A stretch of DNA of 36,129 bases. Origin: an uncultured Endomicrobiia bacterium. Its GTDB lineage: Bacteria; Elusimicrobiota; Endomicrobiia; DTEH01. The notes under the pieces are model-generated. The model did not search any database, was not told the origin of the DNA, and was given only the letters and a program-made list of their open reading frames with translations. Numbering within the stretch: position 1 is the first letter of the stretch; each line of letters opens with the position of its first letter. The stretch spans positions 1 through 36,129 of the forward strand of contig CALJEJ010000079.1 in assembly GCA_938074745.1 (NCBI GenBank), read 5' to 3'. Positions 27,094 to 36,129 of the stretch are shown one piece after another. A program made the translations under genes and the position numbers.

Positions 27094-28176
27094 TTATAGA
27101 CCTGCTTTTTGAATTAATTTTTTCAACTCTTCAGGGTCTAACGACGCACCTATAGCTTCTTCAAAAGTTATCAACCTTCGTGCATAAAGTTCGGCTAAAG
27201 ATTGATTCATAGTATGCATACCATACTTTGCACCTGTTTGTATATGGGTAAAAATTTGTTCTGGTTTACCTTCACGAATTAAATTCCTTATTGCAGGTGT
27301 TGAAACTAACACTTCTGTTGCCAATACTCTACCTTTACCTGTGGATTTTAACAAAAGTTGTTGAGATATAACTGCTTGTAATACAAACGACAACTGAACA
27401 CGTACTTGTTGTTGTTGATGTGGTGGAAATACATCTATAATACGGTTTATTGAAGAAACAGCATCGTTGGTGTGTAAAGTAGCAAAAACTAAATGTCCAG
27501 TTTCTGCAATGGTTAATGCAGAACTTATTGTTTCCAAGTCACGCATCTCACCTATAAGAATAATATCAGGGTCTTCTCTAAGAACATATTTTAACGCTGT
27601 AGAAAACGATTCTGTATCAGTACCTACTTCGCGTTGGTTTATAATACAATTTTTGTGATGAAACACATATTCAATTGGATCCTCAATTGTAATAATATGG
27701 GCATTTCTGTGTTCGTTAATAAAATTTATCATTGAAGCAAGTGTAGTAGTTTTACCACATCCTGTAGGTCCAGTAACTAATACCAACCCTTTAGGAAGAT
27801 CTACTAATTCTGTAACAATTTTTGGTAAACCTAATTCTTCAAATGTAGGAGGTGTGGTCGGTATTGCTCGTAACACAGCAGCAACTGCTCCTCGTTGACG
27901 AAATACATTCATTCTTATTCTTCCAATGTCTTTTATACCAAAAGAAAGATCTAATTCATTTAAAGTTTCAAACTTTTCTTTTTGTTTATCTGTAAGCACT
28001 GAGTAAACTAACTTCTGACATAACTCTGGTGTTAATTTCTCATATGTTGTAGGTACAAGTTGGCCATCAATACGTAGCATTGGTGGTAAACCTGCAGTAA
28101 GATGTAAATCAGAAGCTTTCTTTTCATGCATTAAAAACAATAAATCTTCTATAGTTAATAATCCTGTAGGTCTCAT
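27094..28176 (-). CDS. pilT: Twitching motility ATPase PilT
   Basis: HEKKASDLHLTAGLPPMLRIDGQL; LVTGPTGCGKTTTLASMINFIN; TIEDPIEYVFHHKNCIINQREVGTDTESF; ALREDPDIILIGEMRDLETI-type motif; ATLHTNDAVSSINRIIDVFP. Confidence 0.95.
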   Translation of the reverse strand: MRPTGLLTIEDLLFLMHEKKASDLHLTAGLPPMLRIDGQLVPTTYEKLTPELCQKLVYSVLTDKQKEKFETLNELDLSFGIKDIGRIRMNVFRQRGAVAAVLRAIPTTPPTFEELGLPKIVTELVDLPKGLVLVTGPTGCGKTTTLASMINFINEHRNAHIITIEDPIEYVFHHKNCIINQREVGTDTESFSTALKYVLREDPDIILIGEMRDLETISSALTIAETGHLVFATLHTNDAVSSINRIIDVFPPHQQQQVRVQLSFVLQAVISQQLLLKSTGKGRVLATEVLVSTPAIRNLIREGKPEQIFTHIQTGAKYGMHTMNQSLAELYARRLITFEEAIGASLDPEELKKLIQKAGL

Positions 28177-28197
28177 AATTATACTCCTTTAATTGAT

Positions 28198-29910
28198 TTA
28201 TTCTTGAATATCGCTTATAGTAACACGTAAAACTTCTTCAATAGTAGTTATTCCTGCCAACATTTTTTTCAAAGCAGATTTTCTTAATGTAGTCATACCG
28301 TTAGAAATTGCTACTTGCCGTATCTCATAATCAGAACGATTATTTAAAATAAGTTCTCGTATACTATCGTTTACTTCCATAACTTCGTAAATTCCTATTC
28401 TACCTTTATACCCATCATTACATTTATCACATCCTTTACCTTTATACAACACAACTTTTTTTTCTCCAGCAACCATTTCGTCAGTAACACCAAGATGGTA
28501 CAATTTCTCTACTGGCACTTCATACGGAATTTTACAATTAGGACAAATTCTTCTAACTAACCTTTGTGCTTCTACTAAAATTAGTGTTGATGAAATAAGA
28601 AACGGGTCAACACCCATATTGTGCAAACGTGTCACAGCAGAAGGTGCATCGTTCGTATGTAAAGTTGAAAACACAAGTTGACCTGTTAACGCTGCTTGAA
28701 CAGCAATTTTTGCTGTTTCAGTATCACGAATCTCGCCTACAAGAATTATATCTGGAGCTTGTCTTAAAAATGCTCTTAAACCACTTGCAAATGTTAACCC
28801 TACATCAGGATTTACATTCACCTGAGTAATCCCGGGAATTATATATTCCACCGGGTCTTCTATAGTCATAATATTTATTTCAGGACGGTTTAAAGTAGAT
28901 ATTGCTGAATACAAAGTTGTAGACTTACCGGAACCTGTTGGTCCTGTAATTAAAATCAAGCCAAAAGGTGAGTTAATTGCACGTTTAAACATTTCTAAAG
29001 TATCCTCTTCAAACCCTAATTTTGCAAGGTCAAGACATAAAGCTGAAGAATCAAGTATCCTTAAAACACACTTTTCACCATACACTACGGGAACTACTGA
29101 AACACGAAAGTCTATTTCTCTGTTATCTACAACCATTTTTATTCTTCCATCTTGAGGTTTTCGTGTTTCAGTAACGTCTAACTTTGACATAATTTTTATT
29201 CTGGCTATAATACTGTTGTAAACTCTATGTGGGAAAAATGCTTCTTCATGAGTTACACCATCAATTCTATATCTTAATCTACATTTTTTTTCAAACGGTT
29301 CTAAATGAATATCTGAAGCTTTTTTTCTTACTGCTGTAACAATAATGTTATTAGTTAATTTTATAATAGGCTCTTCTTCAGCAAGTTTTAACGAAGTTTC
29401 GTCTTCAGAAAAGGTTTCAACTTCAATTTTTGTTTTTTCTTCAGAAGCTATTTTTTCAACAAATTTTTCTATCTCAGGTTCTTCTTGTAATAACAACTTT
29501 TTTATATTTTCTTTAATTTCGTTTGGTGATGCTACTACAGGTTTAATATTATAACCAGTAGCAATTTTTAAATCTTCTACTATGAACAAATTAAACGGGT
29601 CTGGTATTGCTACAGTTAAAGTATTGCTTTTTTTATCGTATTCTAAAGGTAATAAATTGTTTTTTTCCATAAAACTTCGTGGAATATAGTTTAGCATTTC
29701 CTTAGATATATTATATTCAGAAACATACACAAACTCTAACCCTTGTTGTCTAGATAAAAAAGATAATAAAACATCTTCAGTAATGTATCCTAAGTTAACC
29801 AAAATCTGGCCTAATTTTTCGTTTGATTGTTTTTGTATAGTTAGTGCTTCTTCAAGTTGTTCTTTAGTAATAATTTTTGTAGAAACTAACATTTCGCCTA
29901 ATTTTTGCAT
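28198..29910 (-). CDS. Type IV pilus assembly / type II secretion ATPase (PilB/GspE), copy 2
   Basis: GspE N-terminal domain; LILITGPTGSGKSTTLYSAIS; TIEDPVEYIIPGITQVNVNPDVGLTFASGLRAFLRQAPDIILVGEIRDTETA; CPNC...GCDKC. Confidence 0.93.
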   Translation of the reverse strand: MQKLGEMLVSTKIITKEQLEEALTIQKQSNEKLGQILVNLGYITEDVLLSFLSRQQGLEFVYVSEYNISKEMLNYIPRSFMEKNNLLPLEYDKKSNTLTVAIPDPFNLFIVEDLKIATGYNIKPVVASPNEIKENIKKLLLQEEPEIEKFVEKIASEEKTKIEVETFSEDETSLKLAEEEPIIKLTNNIIVTAVRKKASDIHLEPFEKKCRLRYRIDGVTHEEAFFPHRVYNSIIARIKIMSKLDVTETRKPQDGRIKMVVDNREIDFRVSVVPVVYGEKCVLRILDSSALCLDLAKLGFEEDTLEMFKRAINSPFGLILITGPTGSGKSTTLYSAISTLNRPEINIMTIEDPVEYIIPGITQVNVNPDVGLTFASGLRAFLRQAPDIILVGEIRDTETAKIAVQAALTGQLVFSTLHTNDAPSAVTRLHNMGVDPFLISSTLILVEAQRLVRRICPNCKIPYEVPVEKLYHLGVTDEMVAGEKKVVLYKGKGCDKCNDGYKGRIGIYEVMEVNDSIRELILNNRSDYEIRQVAISNGMTTLRKSALKKMLAGITTIEEVLRVTISDIQE

Positions 29911-29917
29911 AGTTTAA

Positions 29918-31654
29918 TTATTCCTGAATTTCGTCAGTAAAAGTGTTTTTTACCACTTCTTCAACAGTAGTCACTCCGGATAACAATTTTTTCAATGCCG
30001 ATTCTCTTAAAGTACTCATACCTTGTTTTCTTGCAACTGATTTTATTTCAAAATGTGTTGCTTTTTTTAAAATTAGTTCTTTTATTGCATCTGTACATTC
30101 CAACACTTCACTAACTATTGTTCTACCTCGGTAACCATCTTTACACTTATCACATCCTTTACCTTTATAAATTACTATCTCGTTTAAATTTTTCACCATT
30201 TCTAAAGTAACACCTAAAGGTGCAAGTTGTTCAAAACTAACTTTATATGCTACACGACAATCTTTACATACTTTACGAATAAGTTTCTGAGATACCACAA
30301 CAGTTAATGTTGAAGCTATTAAAAACGGTTCAACACCCATGTTTATCAACCTTGTGATAGCAGAAGCTGCATCGTTCGTGTGCAATGTAGTGAAAACTAA
30401 ATGTCCTGTTAACGCTGCATTTATTGCAATTTCTATAGTTTCTTTATCCCTGATTTCACCTACCATTATAATATCAGGGTCTTGACGTAAAAACGCTCTT
30501 AACGCTGCAGCAAAAGTTAACCCTGCCTTCTCATTAACATTTACCTGATTTATACCATATATCACTGCTTCTACTGGATCTTCCACTGTCATTATGTTAA
30601 CATCAGGGTTATTTAACACATTCAACGCAGAATACAAAGTAGTGGTTTTGCCAGAACCTGTAGGTCCTGTAACTAAAATCATACCGTATGGCTGCTGTAT
30701 CGCTTTTTGAAACAATTTTAACTGGTCTTCTTCAAAACCTAACTCTGACAACGGTAAAGTTAGTGCCTGAGCGTCAATTATTCTTATAGCAACTTTTTCA
30801 CCAAAAGAAGTAGGAACTGTAGATACACGCAAGTTTATCTGCCTACCACTAAAAGTTAATCTTATTCTACCATCCTGCGGTTTTCTACGTTCGGTAATAT
30901 CCAATTTTGACATAATCTTTATTCTTGCAACAATTGATGACAAAAGTTTTCTCGGTAGAGGTTTTTGGTCATGGAACACACCATCTATACGATACCGTAA
31001 ACGAACTTGTTTTTCCTGCGGTTCTATAAGTATATCCGACGCTCTTGAAATTATTGCTTGTTCAATAATATAATTTACTGTTTTAACCACAGGAGCAGAA
31101 TCTGTATCTGTGCTAACATCTTCTTCCTTTTCCTCTTCCACAACTTCTACATTACCAGATTCAAACTGTTGTTCAGCTTGTTTCTCAATTTCTTGTAAAC
31201 TTTCTTTTTTTACATAATACTTATCTATCAACTCCAAAATTTCGCTTTTTTTCGCTATAACTGTTTTTATATTATATTTTGTCATCAACTTAAGATTATC
31301 TATAGCTTCTATATCTAATGGGTCAGATATTGCTACAGTAAGTGTTTTTGTTTCCAAAGAAAATTCTAATGGTATAAGGTGATATGTTTTCACAATTTTT
31401 TCAGGAACAAGAGAAATAACTTCTTTAGGTATCTCTCCATATTCTAATAATGAAACATACTGGATATTAAACTGTTTCGCTAACAAGGCTAACAACATTT
31501 CTTCATCAACAAGTTTCTTATTGATTAAAATTTCGCCAAGTTTTTCTCCGGTACGTTTTTGTTGTTCTAACGCAGTTTCAAGTTGTTCTCTGGTAAGAAT
31601 TCCTAACGAGACAAGCATCTCACCAAGTTTTCTATGAGGAGAAACAAGTTTCAT
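29918..31654 (-). CDS. Type IV pilus assembly / type II secretion ATPase (PilB/GspE), copy 1
   Basis: LGEMLVSLGILTREQLETALEQQ; ILVTGPTGSGKTTTLYSALNVL; TVEDPVEAVIYGINQVNVNEKAGLTFAAALRAFLRQDPDIIMVGEIRDKET; CKDC...GCDKC. Confidence 0.94.
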   Translation of the reverse strand: MKLVSPHRKLGEMLVSLGILTREQLETALEQQKRTGEKLGEILINKKLVDEEMLLALLAKQFNIQYVSLLEYGEIPKEVISLVPEKIVKTYHLIPLEFSLETKTLTVAISDPLDIEAIDNLKLMTKYNIKTVIAKKSEILELIDKYYVKKESLQEIEKQAEQQFESGNVEVVEEEKEEDVSTDTDSAPVVKTVNYIIEQAIISRASDILIEPQEKQVRLRYRIDGVFHDQKPLPRKLLSSIVARIKIMSKLDITERRKPQDGRIRLTFSGRQINLRVSTVPTSFGEKVAIRIIDAQALTLPLSELGFEEDQLKLFQKAIQQPYGMILVTGPTGSGKTTTLYSALNVLNNPDVNIMTVEDPVEAVIYGINQVNVNEKAGLTFAAALRAFLRQDPDIIMVGEIRDKETIEIAINAALTGHLVFTTLHTNDAASAITRLINMGVEPFLIASTLTVVVSQKLIRKVCKDCRVAYKVSFEQLAPLGVTLEMVKNLNEIVIYKGKGCDKCKDGYRGRTIVSEVLECTDAIKELILKKATHFEIKSVARKQGMSTLRESALKKLLSGVTTVEEVVKNTFTDEIQE

Positions 31655-31657
31655 AAT

Positions 31658-32164
31658 TTATTTAGACAAGCGATATTTAGACTTTACCATATCTACGATT
31701 TCCTGTGGAACAAATGGTGTGATATCTCCGTGATATTCTGCAATTTCTTTTACTAAACTTGAAGAGATATAAGTCCATCGTTCATCTGGCATAAGATAAA
31801 TTATCTCTATTTCATTATAAATTTTACGGTTAGTTAATGCCATCTGAAATTCGTACTCAAAATCGCTTACCGCTCTTAACCCACGAAGAACTGTTTTACA
31901 TTTTATACTTTTTAAATAGTCTACTAATAAACCATCAAATGTGTCAACACAAACATTTTTTTGCCATTTTCTTTTATGTATAATAGCATTAAACATTTTA
32001 ACTCTTTCATCTACTGTAAACTTTGGTTTTTTTAATGGGTTAGTGATTATGGCAATTATTATTTTATCAAAAATCTTTGTAGCACGGGAAATTAAATCTA
32101 TATGACCGTTAGTTGGCGGGTCAAAACTGCCAGGATAGACAACTGTTCTTTGTTTAGGTTTCAT
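31658..32164 (-). CDS. coaD: Phosphopantetheine adenylyltransferase
   Basis: TVVYPGSFDPPTNGHIDLISRA; FDGLLVDYLKSIKCKTVLRGLRAVSDFEYEFQMALTNR; YISSSLVKEIAEYHGDITPFVP. Confidence 0.96.
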   Translation of the reverse strand: MKPKQRTVVYPGSFDPPTNGHIDLISRATKIFDKIIIAIITNPLKKPKFTVDERVKMFNAIIHKRKWQKNVCVDTFDGLLVDYLKSIKCKTVLRGLRAVSDFEYEFQMALTNRKIYNEIEIIYLMPDERWTYISSSLVKEIAEYHGDITPFVPQEIVDMVKSKYRLSK

Positions 32165-32197
32165 TTACAAAAACTTAAATTTTTTTCTACAAGTTTA

Positions 32198-32273
32198 CGG
32201 GGACGACGAGATTTGAACTCGCGATCTCCGGCTTGACAGGCCGGTGTGTTAGACCAGGCTACACCACGTCCCC
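32198..32273 (-). tRNA. tRNA-Asp (anticodon GUC)
   Basis: Minus strand GGGGACGTGGTGTAGCCTGGTCTAACACACCGGCCTGTCAAGCCGGAGATCGCGAGTTTGAATCTCGTCGTCCCCG folds as a cloverleaf: 7-bp acceptor, anticodon loop CTGTCAA, discriminator G73. CCA not encoded. Confidence 0.95.
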
Positions 32274-32297
32274 CTACAGAATTAAACAAGATTAACT

Positions 32298-32325
32298 TTT
32301 ATAAAATAAATTTCTAATTTTTCAA
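32298..32325 (-). promoter_or_regulatory. Promoter for tRNA-Asp
   Basis: Minus TTGAAA (32320-32325), 16-nt spacer, TATAAA (32298-32303), about 25 nt upstream of the tRNA 5' end. Confidence 0.5.
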
Positions 32326-32333
32326 TGTTATAA

Positions 32334-33239
32334 TTAAATTTTTAGTGGATAACCTACAAGCAAACTAAATATATAACCGCTAAGAACAGAAAACAGAATC
32401 GTTGTGGTAAGATACACTACTACTATTTTTGTACCAAACTTTTTTGTTACAACCATCAACGTGGCATAACTTGTCAACGGCCCTAAAATTAACAATACTA
32501 ACGACGGACCTAAACCTAATCCTTGATCGTTTAATGCATAAACTAATGGTACTGACGCTGTTGAACATATATACATCAAAACACCAAAAATTGTAGAAAA
32601 TATATATCCATAAATTCCAACTAAAAAATTTTCTACAAAAAATTTTACTATATTTAAACTACTTATTAAACTTGCTAACAACAACCCTATCAAAATTTCA
32701 ACCCCTATCTCTTTCGGTAAATAAACAAATGCATATTTTAAAATAGACAAAATTTTCTGTTTCAATGTCTTATTAGGCACAAACTGTAAAAAAAATTCTG
32801 TAGATGATACTTGTTGTTGAAAATTTTGGTCTTTGTGAAGTTCTATTAAATTTCCAATCATTCCAATTAACAACCCTAAAAGTATTACACTTAAACACAA
32901 ATATAAAGTAAACCAGAAACCAAAAAATTTCAGTGTCATCAGTACCGAGGATACAGAAGTTGCAGGTGTGGCAACTAAAAATGCTAATACATTGCCAAGT
33001 CTTACTCCTTTTTGTTTAAACCCTATTGCCATAGGTAAACATCCTATACAACATATCGGTAATATCATACCAATAATTATTATTATAAACAAGCTAAAAA
33101 AATTATTTTTTCGTAAATATTTCTGAACAATACTTTCTGGTACCAATTCATAAAAAATCCCACTCAATAAAAAACCTATAAATAACACAGGCAAAATTTC
33201 AATAAGATAATGTTTAAAATGCCAAAAAAAAGTAAACAT
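32334..33239 (-). CDS. Permease, DUF318/UPF0718 (ArsP-like) family
   Basis: Multi-TM; IGMILPICCIGCLPMAIGFKQKGVRLGNVLAFLVATPATSVSSVLMTLKFFG. Confidence 0.75.
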   Translation of the reverse strand: MFTFFWHFKHYLIEILPVLFIGFLLSGIFYELVPESIVQKYLRKNNFFSLFIIIIIGMILPICCIGCLPMAIGFKQKGVRLGNVLAFLVATPATSVSSVLMTLKFFGFWFTLYLCLSVILLGLLIGMIGNLIELHKDQNFQQQVSSTEFFLQFVPNKTLKQKILSILKYAFVYLPKEIGVEILIGLLLASLISSLNIVKFFVENFLVGIYGYIFSTIFGVLMYICSTASVPLVYALNDQGLGLGPSLVLLILGPLTSYATLMVVTKKFGTKIVVVYLTTTILFSVLSGYIFSLLVGYPLKI

Positions 33240-33276
33240 ATTTTGTAAAATAATTTCTAAACCAAGAATTAGCGAA

Positions 33277-34488
33277 TTATTGTGTTTTTTTATAAATAGG
33301 CGAGATTTTTCTAATTTTTTCTACTATTTTAGGTAAAACTTCCAAAACATAATCTATATCTTCTTCTGTAGTAAACCTTCCTAAAGTAAACCTTAACGAA
33401 CCACGAGCTAAAACTGGATCTCTACCTATTGCTAACAACACATGTGACGGTTCCAAACTTCCTGAAGAACATGCACTGCCTGAAGAGACAGCAATACCTT
33501 CATTATCCAACGCTATCAACACAGATTCACTTTCAACCCCAGCAATACAGATGTTCAAGTTGTTTACTAATCTTTTTTCCATATCGCCATTTACTACTAC
33601 GTCCGGAATTTTTTTAATTATACCTTCAAAAAGTTTATCTCTTAACAATTTTATCCTTTTGTTTTCTTCTTGCATAACTTCAGAAGCAATCTCTGCTGCT
33701 TTATAAAGTCCAGCAATACCTGAAACATTTAAAGTAGATGACCTTTTGTTAAACTCATGTCCTCCACCATGTAATAAAGGTTCTATTCTTGTACCTTTTC
33801 TTATATACAACACACCTACACCTTTTGGCGCATAAAATTTATGCCCACTTATTGAAAGTAAATCAACTCCAAGTTCTTCAACATCTACTTTCATATGACC
33901 AAAAGTTTGTACTGCATCTGTATGAAAATAAATTTTATGTTTATTTTGTTGTTGTCTTTGTTGATTAATTTTTTTTAACCTTTCAGCAATCTCTTTTATT
34001 GGTTGAATAGTCCCTATCTCATTATTCGCATGCATGATAGAGATTAACACTGTATCGTCTCGGATATTTTCAAAAATTTTATCAATATTAACTATTCCTG
34101 AAGAATCTACCGGAACAAAAGTAACCTTTGCACCTTCAGATTGAAAATTTTCTTCTATAAACTTCATAGGTTCTAACACAGCATGGTGTTCTATTGTAGA
34201 AGTTATAAAATGTTTTCCAGCAAAATTCCTGGTTGCAAAATATACACCTTTTATTGCAGTATTGTTAGATTCTGTCCCGCCAGAAGTAAAAATTATTTCT
34301 TCAGCAGAACAATTCAACATTTTAGAAATAAAATTTCTTGCTTGTTCTACAATTTTATAACTTTCCTGACCAAACGTATGCACACTTTGTGTGTTACCAA
34401 AAATTTTGTCAAAATATGGTTGAATAAATTCTTTTACTTGTGGGTCTACAGGAGTGGTTGCTGCATAGTCAAGATATATCCTTTTCAT
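33277..34488 (-). CDS. Cysteine desulfurase (NifS/IscS)
   Basis: IYLDYAATTPVDPQV; FTSGGTESNNTAIKG; SISGHKFYAPKGVGVLYI; SSGSACSSGSLEPSHVLLAIG. Confidence 0.96.
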   Translation of the reverse strand: MKRIYLDYAATTPVDPQVKEFIQPYFDKIFGNTQSVHTFGQESYKIVEQARNFISKMLNCSAEEIIFTSGGTESNNTAIKGVYFATRNFAGKHFITSTIEHHAVLEPMKFIEENFQSEGAKVTFVPVDSSGIVNIDKIFENIRDDTVLISIMHANNEIGTIQPIKEIAERLKKINQQRQQQNKHKIYFHTDAVQTFGHMKVDVEELGVDLLSISGHKFYAPKGVGVLYIRKGTRIEPLLHGGGHEFNKRSSTLNVSGIAGLYKAAEIASEVMQEENKRIKLLRDKLFEGIIKKIPDVVVNGDMEKRLVNNLNICIAGVESESVLIALDNEGIAVSSGSACSSGSLEPSHVLLAIGRDPVLARGSLRFTLGRFTTEEDIDYVLEVLPKIVEKIRKISPIYKKTQ

Positions 34489-34495
34489 AACAAAT

Positions 34496-35035
34496 TCACC
34501 TCAACTTACCTCCACAGTGTGTACAAATATCTTTATACTCTACAATTTTTCCACAACTTGGACATTTCACTATTTGTTTCTTACATTTCTTACATTCCAT
34601 AATTTCAGCACAAGGTAAATCTCCATCACAAAACGGACATCTACACAACAGCGGATTCAATTTTTTCTTTGATAGGTAATCTTGTATTGCTTTATGTAAT
34701 GCGTCAACACCTAAATTTGAACAATGCATTTTCTGAGGTGGCAACCCACCAAGTTCCTCTGCTATCATTTCGCGAGTGAATTTTAACACTTCGTCAATAG
34801 TTTTTCCTTTAGCCATTTCAGATACTATTGAAGATACAGCTATAGCAGCACCACAACCAAAAGTTTTATATTTCACATCTTCCAATATTTTACCATCTTT
34901 TGATACTTTAATATAAAAAGTCATAAGGTCGCCACAAACAGGATTACCTACTGTACCTACACCGTCAGGGTCAGATATCTCACCTACGTTCTTAGGGTTC
35001 ATAAAATGTTGCATAACTTTTTCACTATATTGCAT
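34496..35035 (-). CDS. Fe-S scaffold IscU/NifU-N with C-terminal cysteine-rich zinc-ribbon-like extension
   Basis: YSEKVMQHFMNPKNVGEI; GNPVCGDLMTFYIKV; TFGCGAAIAVSSIVSEM; MHCSNLGVDAL; then CRCPFC..CAEIMECKKCKKQIVKCPSCGKIVEYKDICTHCGGKLR. Confidence 0.93.
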   Translation of the reverse strand: MQYSEKVMQHFMNPKNVGEISDPDGVGTVGNPVCGDLMTFYIKVSKDGKILEDVKYKTFGCGAAIAVSSIVSEMAKGKTIDEVLKFTREMIAEELGGLPPQKMHCSNLGVDALHKAIQDYLSKKKLNPLLCRCPFCDGDLPCAEIMECKKCKKQIVKCPSCGKIVEYKDICTHCGGKLR

Positions 35036-35135
35036 AATTAACCTCCAAATTTATTTTCTAAAAATTAAAATATAATATTTTTCATAATAAAAACAACAAA
35101 AGATAAAAAATTACACAATAGTGTCATAAAAAAGA

Positions 35136-36129
35136 TTACTTGTTAGATTTTTTAGTTTTTATCCTATAAAAAATTTCTTCACCTAAACTTAGCACTGGCA
35201 TAAGTCCTGTAACTATATACAATACTTCTTTGTCTTCAATTTCTTCCACATCTCTTACTTCATTAAAACTATTAATCATAATCATATTTACAACAAATCT
35301 TGCAATACCTGAAATAAGAAACAAATTAAGTAAACTAGAACTAAAGATAAAATTGTGTAAATTCATTGCTAACCAACCTCCAATAAGAGAACCTAGGAAA
35401 ATAAAAAATCCGTTAGTAAAATTAAAATATCCAACACATCTTGTTCTTACTTCTTGTGAAGCAACATCAAAAATAAAATTTACTACACAAAGGTTAAATC
35501 CTGACCAAACATATCCTGCAAACGCGTTTACAATTATAAGAAACAGAGGGTTTTTTGTAAAAATCCACAGTATCGGCATAATTGGAATAAATTTCGCTGA
35601 TATTTTTATTATTTTAGCATTTCCATATTTATCTGCAAGTCTACCCCACAAAGGTAAAGAAACAAGCCCAGCTATTGTTGCTGAAGAAGTAATAAGAGTA
35701 TAAGTTGAATATTTAAACTTTAATTCGTCAAGCATATACACGGCAAAAAAAGGTGCAGAAAGAAATGTAGCAAAGTTTATTAAAGATACAAACAATGTAA
35801 ATTTTGCAAAATTACTCTCAGGTAGACGTTTAATAAACTGAAAATAAGAAAATTTTTTTTGTTGCGATTCAGTAACAGATATATCATCCATTTTGCTAAG
35901 ATATATACCTGATATAAATCTACAAATCCCTGCAAGCAAAAATAGAATAATAAAGCCAATAAATTTATCGGGGAAAACAAATAAAAAGAATCCTGCAAAA
36001 AAACTGCTTATAAAACTTACAAAACCTAAAACTTTTCCACGCCAGGAAAAATATTCACCATATTTATTTTTATCAACTGTGTCACTCATTAAACTTGCCC
36101 AGGCAGGAGTAGATATAGAACCAAAAATA
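35136..36129 (-). CDS. MFS transporter, 5' end truncated at the right window edge
   Basis: The frame stays open upstream of the listed ATG (…IFGSISTPAWASLMSDTVDKNKYGEYFSWRGKVLGF). PAWASLMSD and GRLADKYG are typical MFS signatures. Confidence 0.85.
   Translation of the reverse strand, partial: IFGSISTPAWASLMSDTVDKNKYGEYFSWRGKVLGFVSFISSFFAGFFLFVFPDKFIGFIILFLLAGICRFISGIYLSKMDDISVTESQQKKFSYFQFIKRLPESNFAKFTLFVSLINFATFLSAPFFAVYMLDELKFKYSTYTLITSSATIAGLVSLPLWGRLADKYGNAKIIKISAKFIPIMPILWIFTKNPLFLIIVNAFAGYVWSGFNLCVVNFIFDVASQEVRTRCVGYFNFTNGFFIFLGSLIGGWLAMNLHNFIFSSSLLNLFLISGIARFVVNMIMINSFNEVRDVEEIEDKEVLYIVTGLMPVLSLGEEIFYRIKTKKSNK

Noticed and set aside
28198-31654. Pseudogene or split gene for the two PilB ORFs
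   Set aside because: Both ORFs are full length with intact motifs, so they are paralogs rather than fragments.

Overview
AT-rich bacterial chromosomal window, probably from a Gram-negative lineage because it carries Kdo/LPS-transport genes. It is almost entirely coding on the minus strand; the only convincing plus-strand gene is ndk. In coordinate order the minus-strand content is: a truncated secreted FN3-type protein; a small ORF plus nucleotidyltransferase-fold pair (TA-like); an intergenic structured-RNA candidate with its own promoter and terminator; pgi; an HDAC/AcuC-family deacetylase; DUF763; aroC; lepA; a long PTS/regulatory block (EI, HPr, EIID, EIIC, GH57, EIIB, EIIA, YvcK, RapZ, HprK, PtsN-like EIIA); HPF; LPS genes (lptB, lptA, lptC, acyltransferase, kdsC, kdsD); a zinc-ribbon membrane protein; tyrS; NUDIX; nitroreductase; MFS. 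Then come ndk (+), pilT, two tandem pilB-type ATPases, coaD, tRNA-Asp(GUC), a DUF318/ArsP-like permease, nifS/iscS, an IscU with a Cys-rich C-terminal extension, and a truncated MFS. The most interesting unexplained signal is the ~185-nt structured RNA or attenuator at about 1392-1580 (minus), upstream of the TA-like pair. Secondary points are the rpoN-type cluster with no rpoN, and a GH57 gene inside the mannose-family PTS operon. All assignments come from reading translations and sequence by eye; no database search or folding program was run.
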